A stretch of 64,000 nt of DNA from Polytrichum commune (GCA_950295325.1 OX485803.1:68899554-68963553), one strand, 5' to 3'. Counted from the stretch's first letter, positions 13,100 through 26,240 are shown. The notes: a model not told the origin generated them from the sequence alone. A program made the numbers and translations.

Positions 13100-16000
13100 G
13101 AAAAGAGAATTGTTTCATTTTATGAATGCCACGTTTCTTGCCCACCCACACCCAACTCTTGTTCCTCATAAGTTAGTGCTTTGTTCATTCTAATCAGAAT
13201 CTCCCACATTGACTAAATGACGGTCTTTGAAGCTCATTTCAATGTCAAAGCAACCAAATATACTAATATATGGTTGTATAGCTAAATGGAAGGTACATAT
13301 GTCCATATACTCTAATCATGTGGTCAATGATAACACATGATGCCAATTTCGACACCTTTTATGACAATATATTAAGTGGTTTTCTAAATCAAACTCTCAA
13401 AACCCTCAGTGTGTATTTTCGACAAAGTTTTTGAAAGTTTTTGACATTTGACATGCAAACACTTGCATAAACATAAATTGCACGTCAATTGACATGCACA
13501 ATTTAGATTTTGACATGTAGTGTGACTTGTGAAGAAAAAAACCACACGCCAATTGACACTTTAGAAATTGAAATGGCACCTACTACTAGGCATGTGACAT
13601 TGAGGTGACATTCTGGAAGAAAATGTAGATTGTCAATTGACATACATTTTCCGTTTCTGAAAACGTTGCGTGACACTTTGGATTTGAAGTTGAATGTCAA
13701 GCACACACACTGAAACCCTATCTCTCTTTGATGGCCCCCCCACATAAATAGGGTAACAAGCCATCCATATGCTTTGAGCAATGCATTTTCTATATTTGGT
13801 GGCCGCCATATGAGTGAGAGTGTGTCGGACTCGCATGCCACATTATTAATAATATTATGATGGTGTTGTGCGTTCAAATGGTCGGCCGCCTCATTTGAGT
13901 GGTGTGCATAGGGCACGGTAGGCAAAGGCTTTTCATCATGAGAGCTAGGCCCCAATTTGGGCGCTCTTCGTAATCGGGCGAACATGGGCACTTGGGGAAA
14001 AGTCCGGAAAGGACGGCCCCGTTACATTCTTTTGGCAACGCGGCCGCCAATGAGGTGGCCCCAATATAGTATCCGGAAAGGGGTAGGGGGAGAGGGGGGT
14101 GGCACAAGAGGCCAAAGCAAATCATCAAGGGCGGACCCACCTTGGCCGGACCCATGTGGAGTAAAATTCTCTTAAAAAAAACACAAACCCGTGCATATGT
14201 AGTAGCCCGCCGGCTCATTCCATGAATGATTAGCATAAAAGAAGCCCCAAATGGCGGCCCATAGTAGATGGGCCCCAAGAAATCCGTCAATTCCATTCCC
14301 AATCATGGTGTTTCTTTTACTTTTACTCAGCCTTGCCGCTCCTGCCCATCCATGCATGTTTGTTTGGTATTCATGGAATCTATTTGAACACATGATAGAA
14401 GTACTTGGCCTGCACCTTCATGACTGACAACCCTTATCTACTCGTAACACACAATGTCGTGTCTTCTGTTGTTTCGTAATTTAAAATACCAACATCGTAA
14501 GTATGATGCTTGACTCATGTTACACCATGGAGAAAGTCAATTTACTTTTCGAGGGGAGCAGTTAAAACTTGCCTCTCCCAAGTTGTTGTTAGTTCATTTC
14601 ATTTGGTTCCCACTCAACAAAATTGGGTCTCTAGTCGTGAATTCGGGTCTAGTTGGCTTCAAATAAAAACCATTGAGTATGTAATGTTTCTTTGCGTTCT
14701 CACCCTCCCCTTTTGAACTTTACTCAGAGTGAATCGCACTTAAGTGGTTACCAATATATGTAAAAAAAGCCCTAAATTTTATCACTTAAACCCAAGGGTA
14801 TTGTAGACAATTAGTCATTTTATTTTGGCTTTGATTTTCCTTCATGCCCCTTCACACTGGGTATTAGTTAGGAAGTTGCACACTCGTAGTGATCCCAACA
14901 ACTTTGGAATATGAGTGGCCCACACTACCTAATAGATAAATTTGGATAGTACCAACTAACTTGTATGAAGGGCTTGATGGCCCTTTTGCCCATGTTCTCG
15001 ACATACACTCTTTTTATATAGTATAATGGAATGGTAGTACTTGTAGTTTTGTACCACAAAAGTGTCCAAGTGTTTTGTTGAAGACATAATTGGATGATTG
15101 AGGGTATAAAAATTGGGTGTCTAACCAAATTAGAATGTGTATCTGATTACGTGATTGCATGTCAAGGTTGGACCAACCGACATCAGTTGGGTTTGGTCTT
15201 TAGAGCCGCTTGAGACCCGTCCACAACTTATGGACCCTTAAGTTCCGTGAGCCATGATGAGCCACAACACGCATAAGGAGGTAGGCACACCCAAAATCAA
15301 CATATATAAACTTAAACCTACAACATCATATATCATTGGCATACATTTGAAACCACAATCTTCAATTGTAGTACATAGTTATAGGCTCAGCAATGTCGGT
15401 TTTGAATATATGTACCTTATCATATGTTGTTATGTATGATTAATTTTGCACATAATGGGGGGAGGTGGCGGGAACCATGTAGCGTCTGAATCGAAACATC
15501 CGATTTGTACTCCACGCCCACCGCCTTGGGTGAGCCTTGCAACGAGGCAAGGGACTGAATTGAATGGGTGGCACTTGCATAGAGGTCATGGTTGACATGG
15601 CGTTGGTGAAACCCAAGGGGATTAATATCGTTATTATTTGGTCACCCAAGACACAACGATCGTGCGCACCTAACCACTTTGAAGGGGGGTACACCAAGTG
15701 GCCTAAGTTTGAGCTTTACTAATAAAGCACACGGAATAGCATTTGGATCCACCCCATACGATGTGGAGGCCCCTCGAAACCTCTCCAACTACATGCTAAA
15801 AAGGTCGCTTGAGGGGTCCAAATAGTATAAAAAAATCAAATGCCGTTGTCATCGGTTCCTACGCACTAAAATGCTATCGAGATATATCCCATTGGGAGAT
15901 CAAGATACTATCTAGTATCCCAAAATTAGTGATAACACTACCTACACAGTCTCTTTGTTATTGAAAGGCCCGGTAGAAGCCGAGGATTAACATGTACTCA

Positions 16001-18229
16001 AATATAAAGTCTTCGGATCTAACTACATCCTTCACCAATTCATCGAATTGCTACAAAATCACGAGAACGTATTATTTGAGAGGTTTTTGGTGGAATCAAC
16101 AATGCCCATGTGGGGCATCTAGGAGATTGAGCACATTGTCACATAACAACTATATACAATAAGACAAACAAACAACTTATAAACACCTCCCATAATGCAT
16201 AGATGTTAGATTGACCTAGGGCACTTTAAGAGACCCATCAAGTTGACCTTTGAGGTTTCATATAGAAGAAAGATGGTACAACGTAATAGGAAATACATGG
16301 AAGAGAATCTATCACCAAATTGAAACAAGGTTCACCCCTAAGTGCTTAAGAGATCAATTTGGGTCGTTCCTTCACCTTTGCAGCTAGTTGGGGGTTAAAG
16401 CTAGGTAGCTCCGATGTGGTTGGATTTTTTTTGGTAGTGTAGGGAGAATGTCTTAGGCTTAGTTGAGCTCACCTCTCACCATAATGAGGTCGATTGTGTA
16501 TTTCTGATGGCTTCTCAAAGTTAGGCATGCCATTTGTAGTGTATTGGGAGTGTAGTCAATAAAGGGTATTGACAAACATGACAATTTTTTGACACTTTTG
16601 ATAAAAAAAAATCCCTTGAAACTTTTCATGACATGTTGTCCTTATGTATATCACAGTTTTGACCAACGATTCTGCTAAAATAATTGTCCCAATTGTATTT
16701 TTGAGATATTTTCAAATGAAAACTCTTTTATAACGTCCATGTAAATATTGTAAGCTTCATCCTAAACACTAATTGTATATATATATATATATGTATACTA
16801 ATATTTATGAACAACATTATTTGAAGAAGTTTTCTCTTTCATAGAGAGGATCATACTTTGAATAGTCTAATTTGAAATTGCTCAAAACTCTTAGAGGTTT
16901 GGGGGTTAATGATGTTAAATTTTGTACTATATAACCTAGACATCACATGCACAAGGTTAAATTACATAAACGTTTGTACTTCCTTTGCTCATGGTACGAT
17001 TAATTCCCCGATTAGTGTGACCACTCTACATCCGAACGGCCACTTAGCTTTTTGATTCGTGCATAGAATCTTGAGCCCCTCACGTGATGCATAAGTGCTT
17101 TATAGTCCGATATGCAATAAAGTAGTAATATAGATGTGCGTTAGTTTTGTACTAAAGTACACTAACTTCAATGATGCAATGTGCTTTACACTAATTGGGG
17201 TATAACATGACAAACATAAAGGGAGTGCGTTGTCCAAATCTTCCCCAAGTAAACGGTTGGGTCACCCTTTTTGGATGTAACCACAATTGTAACCTCCAAA
17301 ATAAATAGTAGATAAACAATCATCGGGGTTTGGGTTCCAACATGATCGAGTTTTACCAAGCATCCGGGTAAGAGTACTTCCTTCCTTGCAAAAGCTAGTC
17401 ATCATATTTCCCAAAACATATTAGGATCATATATAATTTTGAAGATATCTTCTAAAAAATGGCCAGGGGATACATTTAATGAGCCTAGAAGCTCATTATA
17501 GAATCGCGATTTCGTACATTCCTTAAACATATGGTGATGTTCCTATTACCATTTAACTCTCTTGAAGAAATATCATTAATCTTGCAAAAGGATTGGAGAT
17601 GGACATAGTCCTATTTTACTTGGCTTATGACATGTCAAGGCCTTGAGAAATGAATGGAAGATCATTGGCTCTTATGTGTGCATAACGTTACTCAGTTGAT
17701 GAGATGTATTCATGGGTCCCAGAGTAGATTCAAGAATAAAGCCTATGGATGCCAAAATCCCAATACTTCATACAAAATTTGAAGTCAAGGTAGTTGTACA
17801 TAGCTCATTAGCTAAGTGATGTTATGTGGGTGTTGCCACTAGTGAATAACATACTTTACCAACATTAGACTGACTTTCCACAAGTATGTTAAGTATTGTT
17901 CTAACCCTTACACGTCGCCACTTTTATGTTTCCATTATGCATAACTCGGTAGCACACAAACTCATGAACACTTTGCCAAGTCCGTAAATGACAATCATGT
18001 TGGTGTCATTAGTCTAATTTTATTTAGTTTTTTTATTATTCTAATTAGATATTTTATATCCATGAGGGTCTTGAGAAATTGTAACCATATGGATGTGAAT
18101 CATGTGATTCATAAATGTATCCCTACAAGTCTGTAGAATGAATGTATGACAAATGAAGTGATATAGTGTATTCTTTGTGTTCACCTAAGATATGCAGGTG
18201 TTATTCGGTTACTTTCCTTGATCGAACCC
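13100..18229. other. long intergenic stretch, no supported gene
   Basis: Mostly AT-rich, with a GC-richer patch at about 13850-14340 whose long open frames look compositional and match no family. A (TA)n run lies at about 16776-16792. I see no intact gene. A frame near 16380-16560 has several stops and was not recognised. Confidence 0.45.
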
Positions 18230-18432
18230 AATATCTGATCGATGTCTGGTCAGGTGAGGATCAAAGAACAAACATCATCAACACACATGTTTAAAAGAGA
18301 TTGGACTATATCTTCAGATTTTGCTAACTACTTTACATTGGAGAGTGAGCAGAATTGGAAAGATCTATGTATTCAATTCAAAAATCTAAGAACAATTATA
18401 ACCAAATTAAGGGAGGTCAAAACTTTAAAATG
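18230..18432 (+). pseudogene. fragment of dispersed decayed coding family C
   Basis: An open frame contains HMFKRDWTISSDFANYF. The motif (H/Y)xFKRDW(T/S) recurs in related frames at about 26.7 kb (+), 30.3 kb (-) and 34.8 kb (-), and in each case the DNA includes TGTTTAAAAGAGATTGGA. The protein family is not recognised. Repetition together with decay suggests a mobile element, but no transposase or RT motif is visible. Confidence 0.45.
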
Positions 18433-19041
18433 ATTTTTCATGATGCTTCATTATAGATTTCCTAATGCAACACATGTTTCTTTGTGGAAACCTAATGGGT
18501 GGAAGTTGGAGAGCATGAAAAACGAACCGAGAAAACCCTAAATAATTAATGCATTTTCTGGCACAAAAGACACTCAACGAAAGTACTCATTATCGGCATT
18601 CAGCGGGCCGAATATTATATTCATGCACCCACTGACGGAACATTCGCCAACCTGCAGGTTTTCCGTCCACCGACTTCCGTCAATCCGGGGTCGCCTCCTA
18701 TTCATGGACGTGTGCGCCATGTGGCCGACCACACTCCGTCGCTGAGGGGAAGAACGAATATTCCCATCCGACGTTCTCGTCCATCAGTCGTCCACTCTGT
18801 CGCTTTGTGTGTCCTCGAAACGGGGCCCACCACCTTAATGAGCCGCCATTAGCAAGAATGCTGGTCTTGGGTAGTTATGACAATCATGTGATTTATTGAA
18901 AGGCCTATATAGATTCAAGGAAGGGCATTATATATATTAAGAAAAGGCACATGTGAATTAGTTAGTTAGTAGGAGATAATTATACCAATTTGTGTTTTCT
19001 TCATTCGTTATCTTAGTGCACTCCACAACTGATTATCTCAA

Positions 19042-19237
19042 TTATTAGTGCATGTTACTAATAAGAGTTACGCAATTCAATGACATCTTACCAAGGAAAT
19101 TCAATGTTTACTAACGAAAGTTCCATAGGTTGTTTAGACATTACATAACATAAATGACTTTGCTTGGTAAATACTACATTCTCAATAAGAATTCTAGCAC
19201 TGCATAACTCTAAGGAGTCACACACACTATTTGGGAT
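19042..19237. mobile_element. MITE, family A copy
   Basis: A left arm at 19042-19080 (GTTACTAATAAGAGTTACGC) and a right arm at 19193-19235 (GCATAACTCTAAGGAGTCAC) are imperfect inverted repeats. The interior AACATAAATGACTTTGCTTG followed by TACATTCTCAATAA matches the right part of the element ending at about 12215. Confidence 0.5.
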
Positions 19238-20157
19238 ATTTGGGATAGTAGGTAGGCTCCTGGAGGTGAAAGGTACGTGAAATAGTCCTATTGGTGTGGG
19301 TGGAAGAGTAGCATGGAATTGATTAGTGTGGACCACACTAATTTTCAAGTCAAGGTGGAATTAACATGGGTCCAAGACCATGGGTATTCTCCTAAGTGTT
19401 CATGAAGATTTTTTACCAACACATTTAAAATGACTTATAAGACAAAAATAGCATATAATTAAAGCAATCACCCATAATTATTTTCTAGAAAAATAACTAA
19501 TATGAACCACACTTAGTTTCTACTAGAAATGTAATTTTGGTTGAGCTTTAATGTGGCCCAGAGTATTTCTCATCATGAGAATTAGTGTGGGCTCTAGAAA
19601 ATTATTGTGGTCCATGTGTGAGGCCAAACCCACCACCCTTAGGCGTTCTAGTCCGGGTGATGGCTTTGAGAATCACACTCAATTCCTAATACCATAACGT
19701 GAATTGCTATATGGCTCTCATGTCCAAGGCACTAACTTCATCTTAACTCACTTGCTTTATTATTGTGAGCATCGTTGCTCGTAGTGGAATTCGATTTCTC
19801 AAGGGTCCAACCCGCGGCCTTGGCCACACATGCCCTTAAAGAGATCCCTCTAGACTTCTTGATTTTTACTTCCTTTATCTTGTCCTTGCTAGGATCCTCC
19901 ACAGTCTCCATTAATTGTGCATGTAATATATTCCAACCAAAAAGTACGAGTGTTTAAAAACACTTGCCTCAATGGGTAACCATCAACACATTTTAAAAGT
20001 CCCACACACTTCTACTTTCCTAATAAATCCAACTCTACCTAAAAACCAAGATGGCATGCAAGAATCTAGTATGGTCTAGCAATCCCAAAAGGGATTATCC
20101 TAACTACAACCCCCCTAGTAGCCTAACTTATTAGATCTAACGAACTAACTTAAGCCC

Positions 20158-20459
20158 AGCCGAATTACATTCCAGCAGCTGAGCTGCTTAGCTTCAAGCC
20201 CAGCCGAAGTACCTTCCAGCAGTCCGCTCCTTAACCTTAGGCCCCAGTCGAATTACATTCCAGCAGTCAGCTGCTTAGCTTTAAGCCCAGCCGAAGTCCC
20301 TTCCAGCAGTCAGCTTCTTAACCTTAGGCCCCAGCCGAAGTACCTTCCAGCAGTCAGCTGCTTAGCTTTAAGCCCAGCCGAATTACATTCCAGCAGTCAA
20401 CTGCTTAGCTTTAGGCCCCAGCCGAAGTACCTTCCAACAATCAGCTCCTTAACCTTATA
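20158..20459. repeat. 44-bp minisatellite, seven copies of two alternating types
   Basis: Units start at about 20158, 20202, 20246, 20289, 20333, 20376 and 20420 (spacing 43-44). All share CCAGCCGAA then TTCCAGCAGTCAGCT. One type continues GAATTACA...TGCTTAGCTTTAAG, the other GAAGTACC...CTTAACCTTAGGCC, and they mostly alternate. The unit at 20333 is a hybrid with the start of one type and the end of the other. No coding frame runs through the array. Confidence 0.9.
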
Positions 20460-20639
20460 GTCTTGGCTGCCCTTAATACAACCCCTCTCATCCACTAATC
20501 AAGGTCTTCTAAATTCTTCTTCTCTTTTCTTTCTTTTGCTTCTAAGTCATGAGCTAATCTAACACACTACTTTAACTAACTACCACCTAATCACTACATG
20601 CAAACTTAAGCTCTAGAGCTCCCTCACTTGGGAGGCCTT

Positions 20640-20822
20640 GAGAGAGAGAGCTTAACTAATTAACTTCACTAAAAACTAATGTCACACACACGTGGCTCAA
20701 GCTCTTTAGAGCTTGCTCCCTTGAGAGCGCTTGATGGAGAGAGAGGCAAATGAGAGAAAAAACACCTTAAGTAGCAAAGAGGGAGAGAGGGAGAGAGGGA
20801 GAGAGAGGTGAGGATAGGGTGA
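20640..20822. repeat. purine-rich GA low-complexity tract
   Basis: Short GAGAGAGA runs at about 20640-20650, 20738-20745 and 20780-20811 (GGGAGAGA iterations). Simple sequence only. Confidence 0.6.
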
Positions 20823-22440
20823 GAGGATTAGCACCTCCAATCACAATCCTTTAACCCTCTCCTCCAAAGTAGGGACTAATCCCCTTCCACCAAGCTTCCT
20901 TCTTCCTAAACTACCAAGGTGGATCCAAAAGTGGGCATTTAACCCGCGGAGCTCACCTTGCTTCACCTTACCCCCTACTCACAATATCAAGGCATACTCT
21001 TATTGAATTCAACCTTGAAATAATCACACAACACATTCTAAAGCCTAAACTTGAATCCAAACCACACTTCACTCTTTTTATGTTTTGTGAATAATTATAA
21101 CACATCAAAGTCAAACTAAAATTGGTTTCGAAGAGTTAATCACCACATGTGGGCACCATTTTGGGCTCACACCATGGTAATGGGCTATTCATTGTAGCAT
21201 CATGGCAATGCTAGTGCCAGCCTTTGGCATTGCTTTGGTTGTTCTTCCTCACCCTTTGCCTCATAAATTCTACATGTTTCCCCCTTCCAATTTTGGTTTG
21301 GGGTGTGGGGGTGTTTCCATGGTTGTAGTTTCACATCCTTCGCAATGAAATAATTGTTTAGTCAAGAAAAAGAGAAATGATAGCATTAGATGTATGTGAC
21401 AGTATGGCATGCTTGAGGCCCAAGGGACTCTACCTCCCTCCAAGTGGGTGTATCTTTTGGTTTCTTAGTTTCATTCTTGGCATCAACTTTTTGTTGTTCT
21501 CTTTCAAAAGATAAGAATACATAGACTATTAGTGTGAGAAATGATGCAAAGGCCAATCACGTCAAAGAATCACACAAAATACTCAGAAGCCATTTACACA
21601 CAAATTGTAGTTGTGGTGGAAATTCAACCTCATCTCCAATATAATTATGCACATGATACACATGTAATTATAGTTGAATAGTGGATTTGACAGTCCTTGA
21701 ATAACAACTTTCCTAATGTTGCAATCCATGGATGGGAGACAAATAATAATGGATTATAATCTATATTAACCACTGTCAACTACACCATATACACTATCTC
21801 AACAAGTAGTTGTGGTTGCAAAGAATCAACCTTATCCTTCAAAAGTAGAATAAAAGAGAATAAACTACAAGCAACGACCACCATAGGTATAGTTGTGTGT
21901 ATTAAACGGTCATCCAAAATCAATCATAACAGTTGTGGCTAGTGACTACACTTTGTTTCTCGTCGTAGTGTAGGCTTTGTTAGCCTAGTCTTTTATCACT
22001 AATCTAGCTAGGTTGATTTAACATGGTGCACACAATAAGAGAACACTACATCATTCTACAAAATAGAGAAATTAGTGTGTGCTCAAGAGATTACATTTCA
22101 CATGTTGAATGCGGGTTTATGTTTACTTTACAACATGTAACCACCTAACCACAAAAGAGAATCCGTGACCCAATTTTCACGTCCGGAGTTGCCGGCATGG
22201 AGACACGACAAACACTCTTGAGATCTTTAGAGACATTTGTGTCACTTTGACAGTGGTGACAACATAATGTGCACGAAGCAGTGGTGGTAAGACAATGATG
22301 GTAGTGGAAGCCCGCACAATGATACATGCACGGACAACATTTTCAGTAAGCCACTTAGTTTTAGTGAAAGTCTTCAATTAAATTAGGCCATCCTTGTTTG
22401 AATCATTGCACGTCGTTTAAGTACGTACACTTTAAAGACG
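20823..22440. other. intergenic, no supported gene
   Basis: Only short frames without recognisable domains. No clear element ends seen. Confidence 0.45.
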
Positions 22441-22444
22441 ACAG

Positions 22445-22680
22445 AGTGTAGCAGTGCTTGGGGAGGATTTTGAGCATACCCGGTCGAGATCCTAGTGTCT
22501 CCAAGTCCAACCGGTTACATGTTGACATCTTTCGGTTTTTCTTCATTAATTTGAGGTATAGTCTATAAATTCCTCTAAAATGATTGGTAAGTTTTTTGAA
22601 GTTTTGAACTTCGACCGGTTATTCTTCAAACTCAACCGGTTCATCTTTAACTAGTGGCCGGCTCTCCCCGTTCATGCGAA
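22445..22680. repeat. 230-bp dispersed repeat D, left copy
   Basis: It matches 27050-27290 in the same orientation along its whole length. Shared blocks include GCAGTG, ATCCTAGTGT(C/T)TCCAAGTCCAAC, GATCTTTCGGTT-type, TTGAACTTC(G/A)ACYGGTTATT and TTCATYTTTAACTAG-type sequence. The copies are diverged. Together they bracket the LINE. Origin unknown. Confidence 0.6.
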
Positions 22681-23065
22681 TCATGAACCAAGTAAGTAGA
22701 GAGCCAAGTGCCGAGAACCTAAGAATGATTACACCACCAGGGTTACAAATGCCTTTTTCTTTTGGCACAAATTGAAAATGAAACAATTGCAAGGGGAAAG
22801 TATAACTGCCTCGAGAGAAGCTGCGCAAAATCTAGGGGACTCAAGAAATAATGTCCATCTGGGCCCTCACTTTCCAAGTAACCACTAAATTGCTACGAGT
22901 AATAATGAGACTTTTGACACACCAAACTGAGTCAAATTCTCTAAGAACATCTTGATAGGTACGTTCGGAGTTTTTTTCCAAGTCATTGAGTGTATGCTGT
23001 CAATCAAGTCTACCATAGTCAAGCAAAGAGTCCCACACAACTTGGTGTGTTTTTAACACTGGTCA

Positions 23066-23980
23066 TTAGACCTCATTAAAAGCTAAATCGTTCCTTTGAC
23101 GCCAATTTATCCAGGGGAGACCATTCCTCAAGAAAAACCAAATGCGGCTGAAAGGTTTTAGTGTTATATTGAGAGGTTGATTAATCTCCATGCCAAAGGC
23201 AAGTCCAAAGTTGTGAAAAATCCCAACAAGGTTATCAATGTTGTCCTCCTCTGCTCTCACAGTGAATGAAGTATCGTCAATATATTGGCTAATTATTTGT
23301 TGGGTAGTACATTGAGGAAGGAATATCCCTTTAATGAGACTTATCTTTACCGCATTTTTAACTGTAGCGTTCAATGCTTCTCCAAGTATAATGAACATAT
23401 AAGGAGCTAAATGGCAACCTTGATGGACTCTTCTATGAATTCCAAAAGGTTTTGATGCTTGGTTATTAATGTTCACTGAAATAGCTACATCTTGGAACAA
23501 TAATCTAATCATATTGATAAAGGAGTTAGGCATCCCTATCTTCTCCATTACTTTAAACATAAAGATCTAATCAACTCTATCATAAGCTTTTCTAAAGTCT
23601 AATTTAAGGAAGATTGAATTATAGCGCAACTCCCTGGTGCACTGAATAAATTCATGTGTGAAAAGAATGTTGTCAAGGATAAATCTAAAAGGGAGAAAAA
23701 CAATTTGGTCACTATCAATTTCCTCCACAAACAACGGTTGAAGACGCCTTTGTAGAGCTCTGACAAAAATCTTGTAGGTGGTGTTGAGGAGAGTAATGGG
23801 TCTCCAATTCGTCAATTTTAGCCTATCCCCTTCTTCAAACAAAGGCACGATGAGGCCATATGTGACACCATTTGGAAACCAACTACGCATAAGAGATTCA
23901 TTTACCATGGTAGTGAAATCCATACTCATGAAGCTCCAATAGGCCTTGAAGAAAATTGCCGTAAGTCCATCCAATCCCAT
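23066..23980 (-). pseudogene. LINE reverse transcriptase domain with one in-frame stop
   Basis: Two adjacent frames are in register and separated by a single TAG at 23567-23569. The first runs GLDGLTAIFFKAYW (from 23977), then LTNWRPITLLNTTYKIF, then motif A FLKLDFRKAYDRVD. The second continues FKVMEKIGMP, motif B RRVHQGCHLAPYMF (family RGVRQGCPLAPYLF), then the catalytic box YIDD at about 23270-23284, with Ile in place of the usual Ala. Both aspartates are kept. The stop falls where the family has Trp (VDW), so a TGG to TAG change explains it. RT copies element RNA into DNA during retrotransposition. This copy is inactive. Confidence 0.88.
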
Positions 23981-24836
23981 GCTCTTTCCTTTGGAAGTGT
24001 TTGAATTGCGTTAATGAGTACTTGTTCCGTGCTTTGGGTCTTCAACACCTTTTGGGCTGCAACTGAAATTTACATGAAGCGTGGCTCAACAATTATGCAC
24101 TACATGCTTGTCTTTGCTCATCCGGGTCTAAGCCAATGTATAACTTGGAGTAGAAAGCATTACAAACCCATGCAAGATCTACACTCAAGGAGATAATCGT
24201 ATAATCTTCATCATATAGCTTTGTGATAAGACCTCCCATTGATTGTTCCTTGAGTGAGAGAAAGAAATACTTATTCATCTATTTGTGGATTTTACCAAGT
24301 TGGTTCTAGACCGAATCCTATGTCCATCTTCTTTCCTATTTGTAAATTGCTATAATTGCAACCAAAGATCCTTAATGGCTAATTACTAGCTTCATTTTGT
24401 GGATATGAATGAAGTTGAACTTGTTGAGAGGCTAAATTGAGAAAATCTCTTCCATCCTATATGCAATTGCTTTGGTGATAGAATTTTTTAATTTTTTTTA
24501 ATAATTCCCTAAATTTAGTAAAGAAAGACATTTGGGGAGGAGACGTTTCCCATAAGGCCTTAATGAAATCTTTGGCCTCTTGGAGAAATCTAGTATTAAC
24601 CTTCCAAGAGGAGTTGCCCAGAGGGCTAGTGCTAAGATTAATGAGAAGAGAAACCGGATGGTAATTAGAAAAGATGAATCTCCTAGGATCTTATAATGCA
24701 ATATGAGAAGGACTTTAAACCGAGCTAGAAAACGAATAAATCTATCCAATCTAGCAAGAACCCGAATACCATCATCTCGTAAATTATCCTATGAGTAGAT
24801 AGGGCCATCATCTCTACAAGAATGATCTTCAATATC

Positions 24837-25428
24837 TTATTTGTTTTTAATGACTACCCATGCCAATTCTTCCCTTAAACCCATTAGACGGCTACCAGAA
24901 GGTGTGGACCTATCTAAAGGACTCTCAACCACATTAAAATCACCAGTCATAATCCATCTACAATATATAGGAAGGGATTGAAGGGTTTCATTCCACATCG
25001 CACACCTCTCTCCAACCATATTTGAGTCATAGACATTAATAACAATTCCAACATGCCTCCCTTCTAGCCCATTAAATTTGATCCATTGGACTTTATTAAC
25101 GGCTAGAGAACCTTCATCATAAATTAAAGGTTGCAATCTAGGATGGATACACATAGCAATCCCATCATTCCCAACCCCTAGTCTCCTATCCTCAACCTCA
25201 TTACTAAGACTAGCTTCGAGAGCCCAAAAATAACCCCTTCTTCACACCATACTGATATTTCTTGTCAACATTAATACCTCTTAATTTTTGTTCTTGCAAG
25301 AAAAAGGGCAACCTTTGGAGAAAAAAATACTTAAGATAGTCCCTAATATATATATATATATATATTCTAAAAATAATAATGTCATTGTTGATGACTCGTA
25401 CATTATTTGATAAGAAGTGCAATTTCAT
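24837..25428 (-). pseudogene. LINE AP-type endonuclease domain, decayed
   Basis: The minus-strand frame starts MKLHFLSNNVRVINN (family N-terminal SYNVRGLNN), continues FFLQEQKLRGINVDK with the catalytic-region Glu, and after a frame change reads GIVINVYD and IMTGDFNVVESPLDR, the conserved GDFN block of APE-like nucleases. A (TA)n run at 25346-25366 interrupts the region between the first two blocks. The domain nicks target DNA in active LINEs. Here it is broken by a frameshift and a microsatellite. Confidence 0.8.
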
Positions 25429-25647
25429 TGAGAGGATGCGGAAGATGGAAGGATGTTACCCGAGCCTTTTTCGCTCATATATTTGGATGAAAACATGCTA
25501 AAGCTCCTCCACAAATTGAAGCTAGGTGCCACCTCACTAGATTGTTGAGTCTTCCTTCGTGCGGAGGACCTCATGCCTTAGAGGCTTGCCACTTTACTCA
25601 GTTCTTGGTGAGGTTCACCTACAGATAGATAGAAACTCCAACCCCTT

Positions 25648-26240
25648 TCAAGCAAGGGGCCGGCATGAATAAAGTGTCCGTTCGTAATGCCAATGAGGTC
25701 CATCTACAAGGATAAGTGCCTCCACACTCTCTGAACTTCGACCGGGTATGTGCACTATGTTTGAAGGAAGGAGTGACAAGGCCCTTTCATCCTTGGAGCT
25801 GGAGGGAGTTGGTGAGGTTGGTGTAGATCTGTCCTCAATGGCATCGACAAAAACCTCAAGATCTTCCTCCTCCGTGAAGCCAAGATGCTTGAGGATGGCA
25901 GCTAAGCATCCTTTTTCCGCTAGGGATTGAGCTCTCATGCAAGCTTGAGGAGGCAAGAGGGTGGGTGTGGAGGTGAGGGTGTTACCCCTTCCAACATATT
26001 AGCAATAATTGCAACAACATCTACAAATTGACTAAGAGATTGGTCCAGGTTTTGGGTTTCATGTACTTAATCTTTGTTATCCATTTGCTCCAATTGATGC
26101 GAGCTTGAAGGAGAGTATAGGTCACTTGTAAAAGGGACAATGCTAGAGAAGGTGGACTTCTAGTGTTTTCTAAGTCCGAATCCCCTTCCTTCTCAATTGC
26201 TTGCCTCTTCAATCCTAAAACTTTCCCACACTTTCATGGG
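25648..26240 (-). other. possible LINE ORF1-like remnant upstream of the endonuclease
   Basis: On the minus strand, just 5' of the endonuclease, two frames (26212-26021 and 25956-25648) have charged, protein-like composition: EKEGDSDLENTRSPPSL and AAILKHLGFTEEEDLEVF followed by a Ser/Pro-rich stretch. No nucleic-acid-binding motif is seen. Position and strand fit an ORF1 or 5' region of the same LINE. An unrelated older fragment is also possible. Confidence 0.35.

Larger units (their letters stand above)
22860..25428 (-). mobile_element. decayed L1-like LINE (endonuclease to C-terminal region)
   Basis: Reading on the minus strand from 25428 downward, the order is AP-type endonuclease (25428-24837), a linker with the frame KYFFLSLKEQ...DEDYTIISL...CNAFYSKLY (about 24270-24110), reverse transcriptase (about 24030-23100), a short W.QRNDLAFN segment, and a tail with VVWDSLLDYGR and SVWCVKSLIITRSN (about 23060-22890). 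This is the domain order of plant L1-like elements. Several frameshifts, at least one in-frame stop in the RT, an apparent deletion after the RT and a TA microsatellite inside the endonuclease show that it is dead. Target duplication and poly-A tail were not identified. Confidence 0.85.

Noticed and set aside
13503-14393. Minus-strand frames up to 162 codons
   Set aside because: They overlap each other in different frames in a GC-rich patch and show no family motif; judged compositional.
15722-15846. Possible small MITE (GCATTTGGA ... TCAAATGC)
   Set aside because: Inverted ends are short, and neither a duplication nor a second copy was found.
20158-20459. Regularly spaced repeats considered as a CRISPR-like array
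   Set aside because: Units are directly adjacent without unique spacers, and the genome is eukaryotic; it is a minisatellite.
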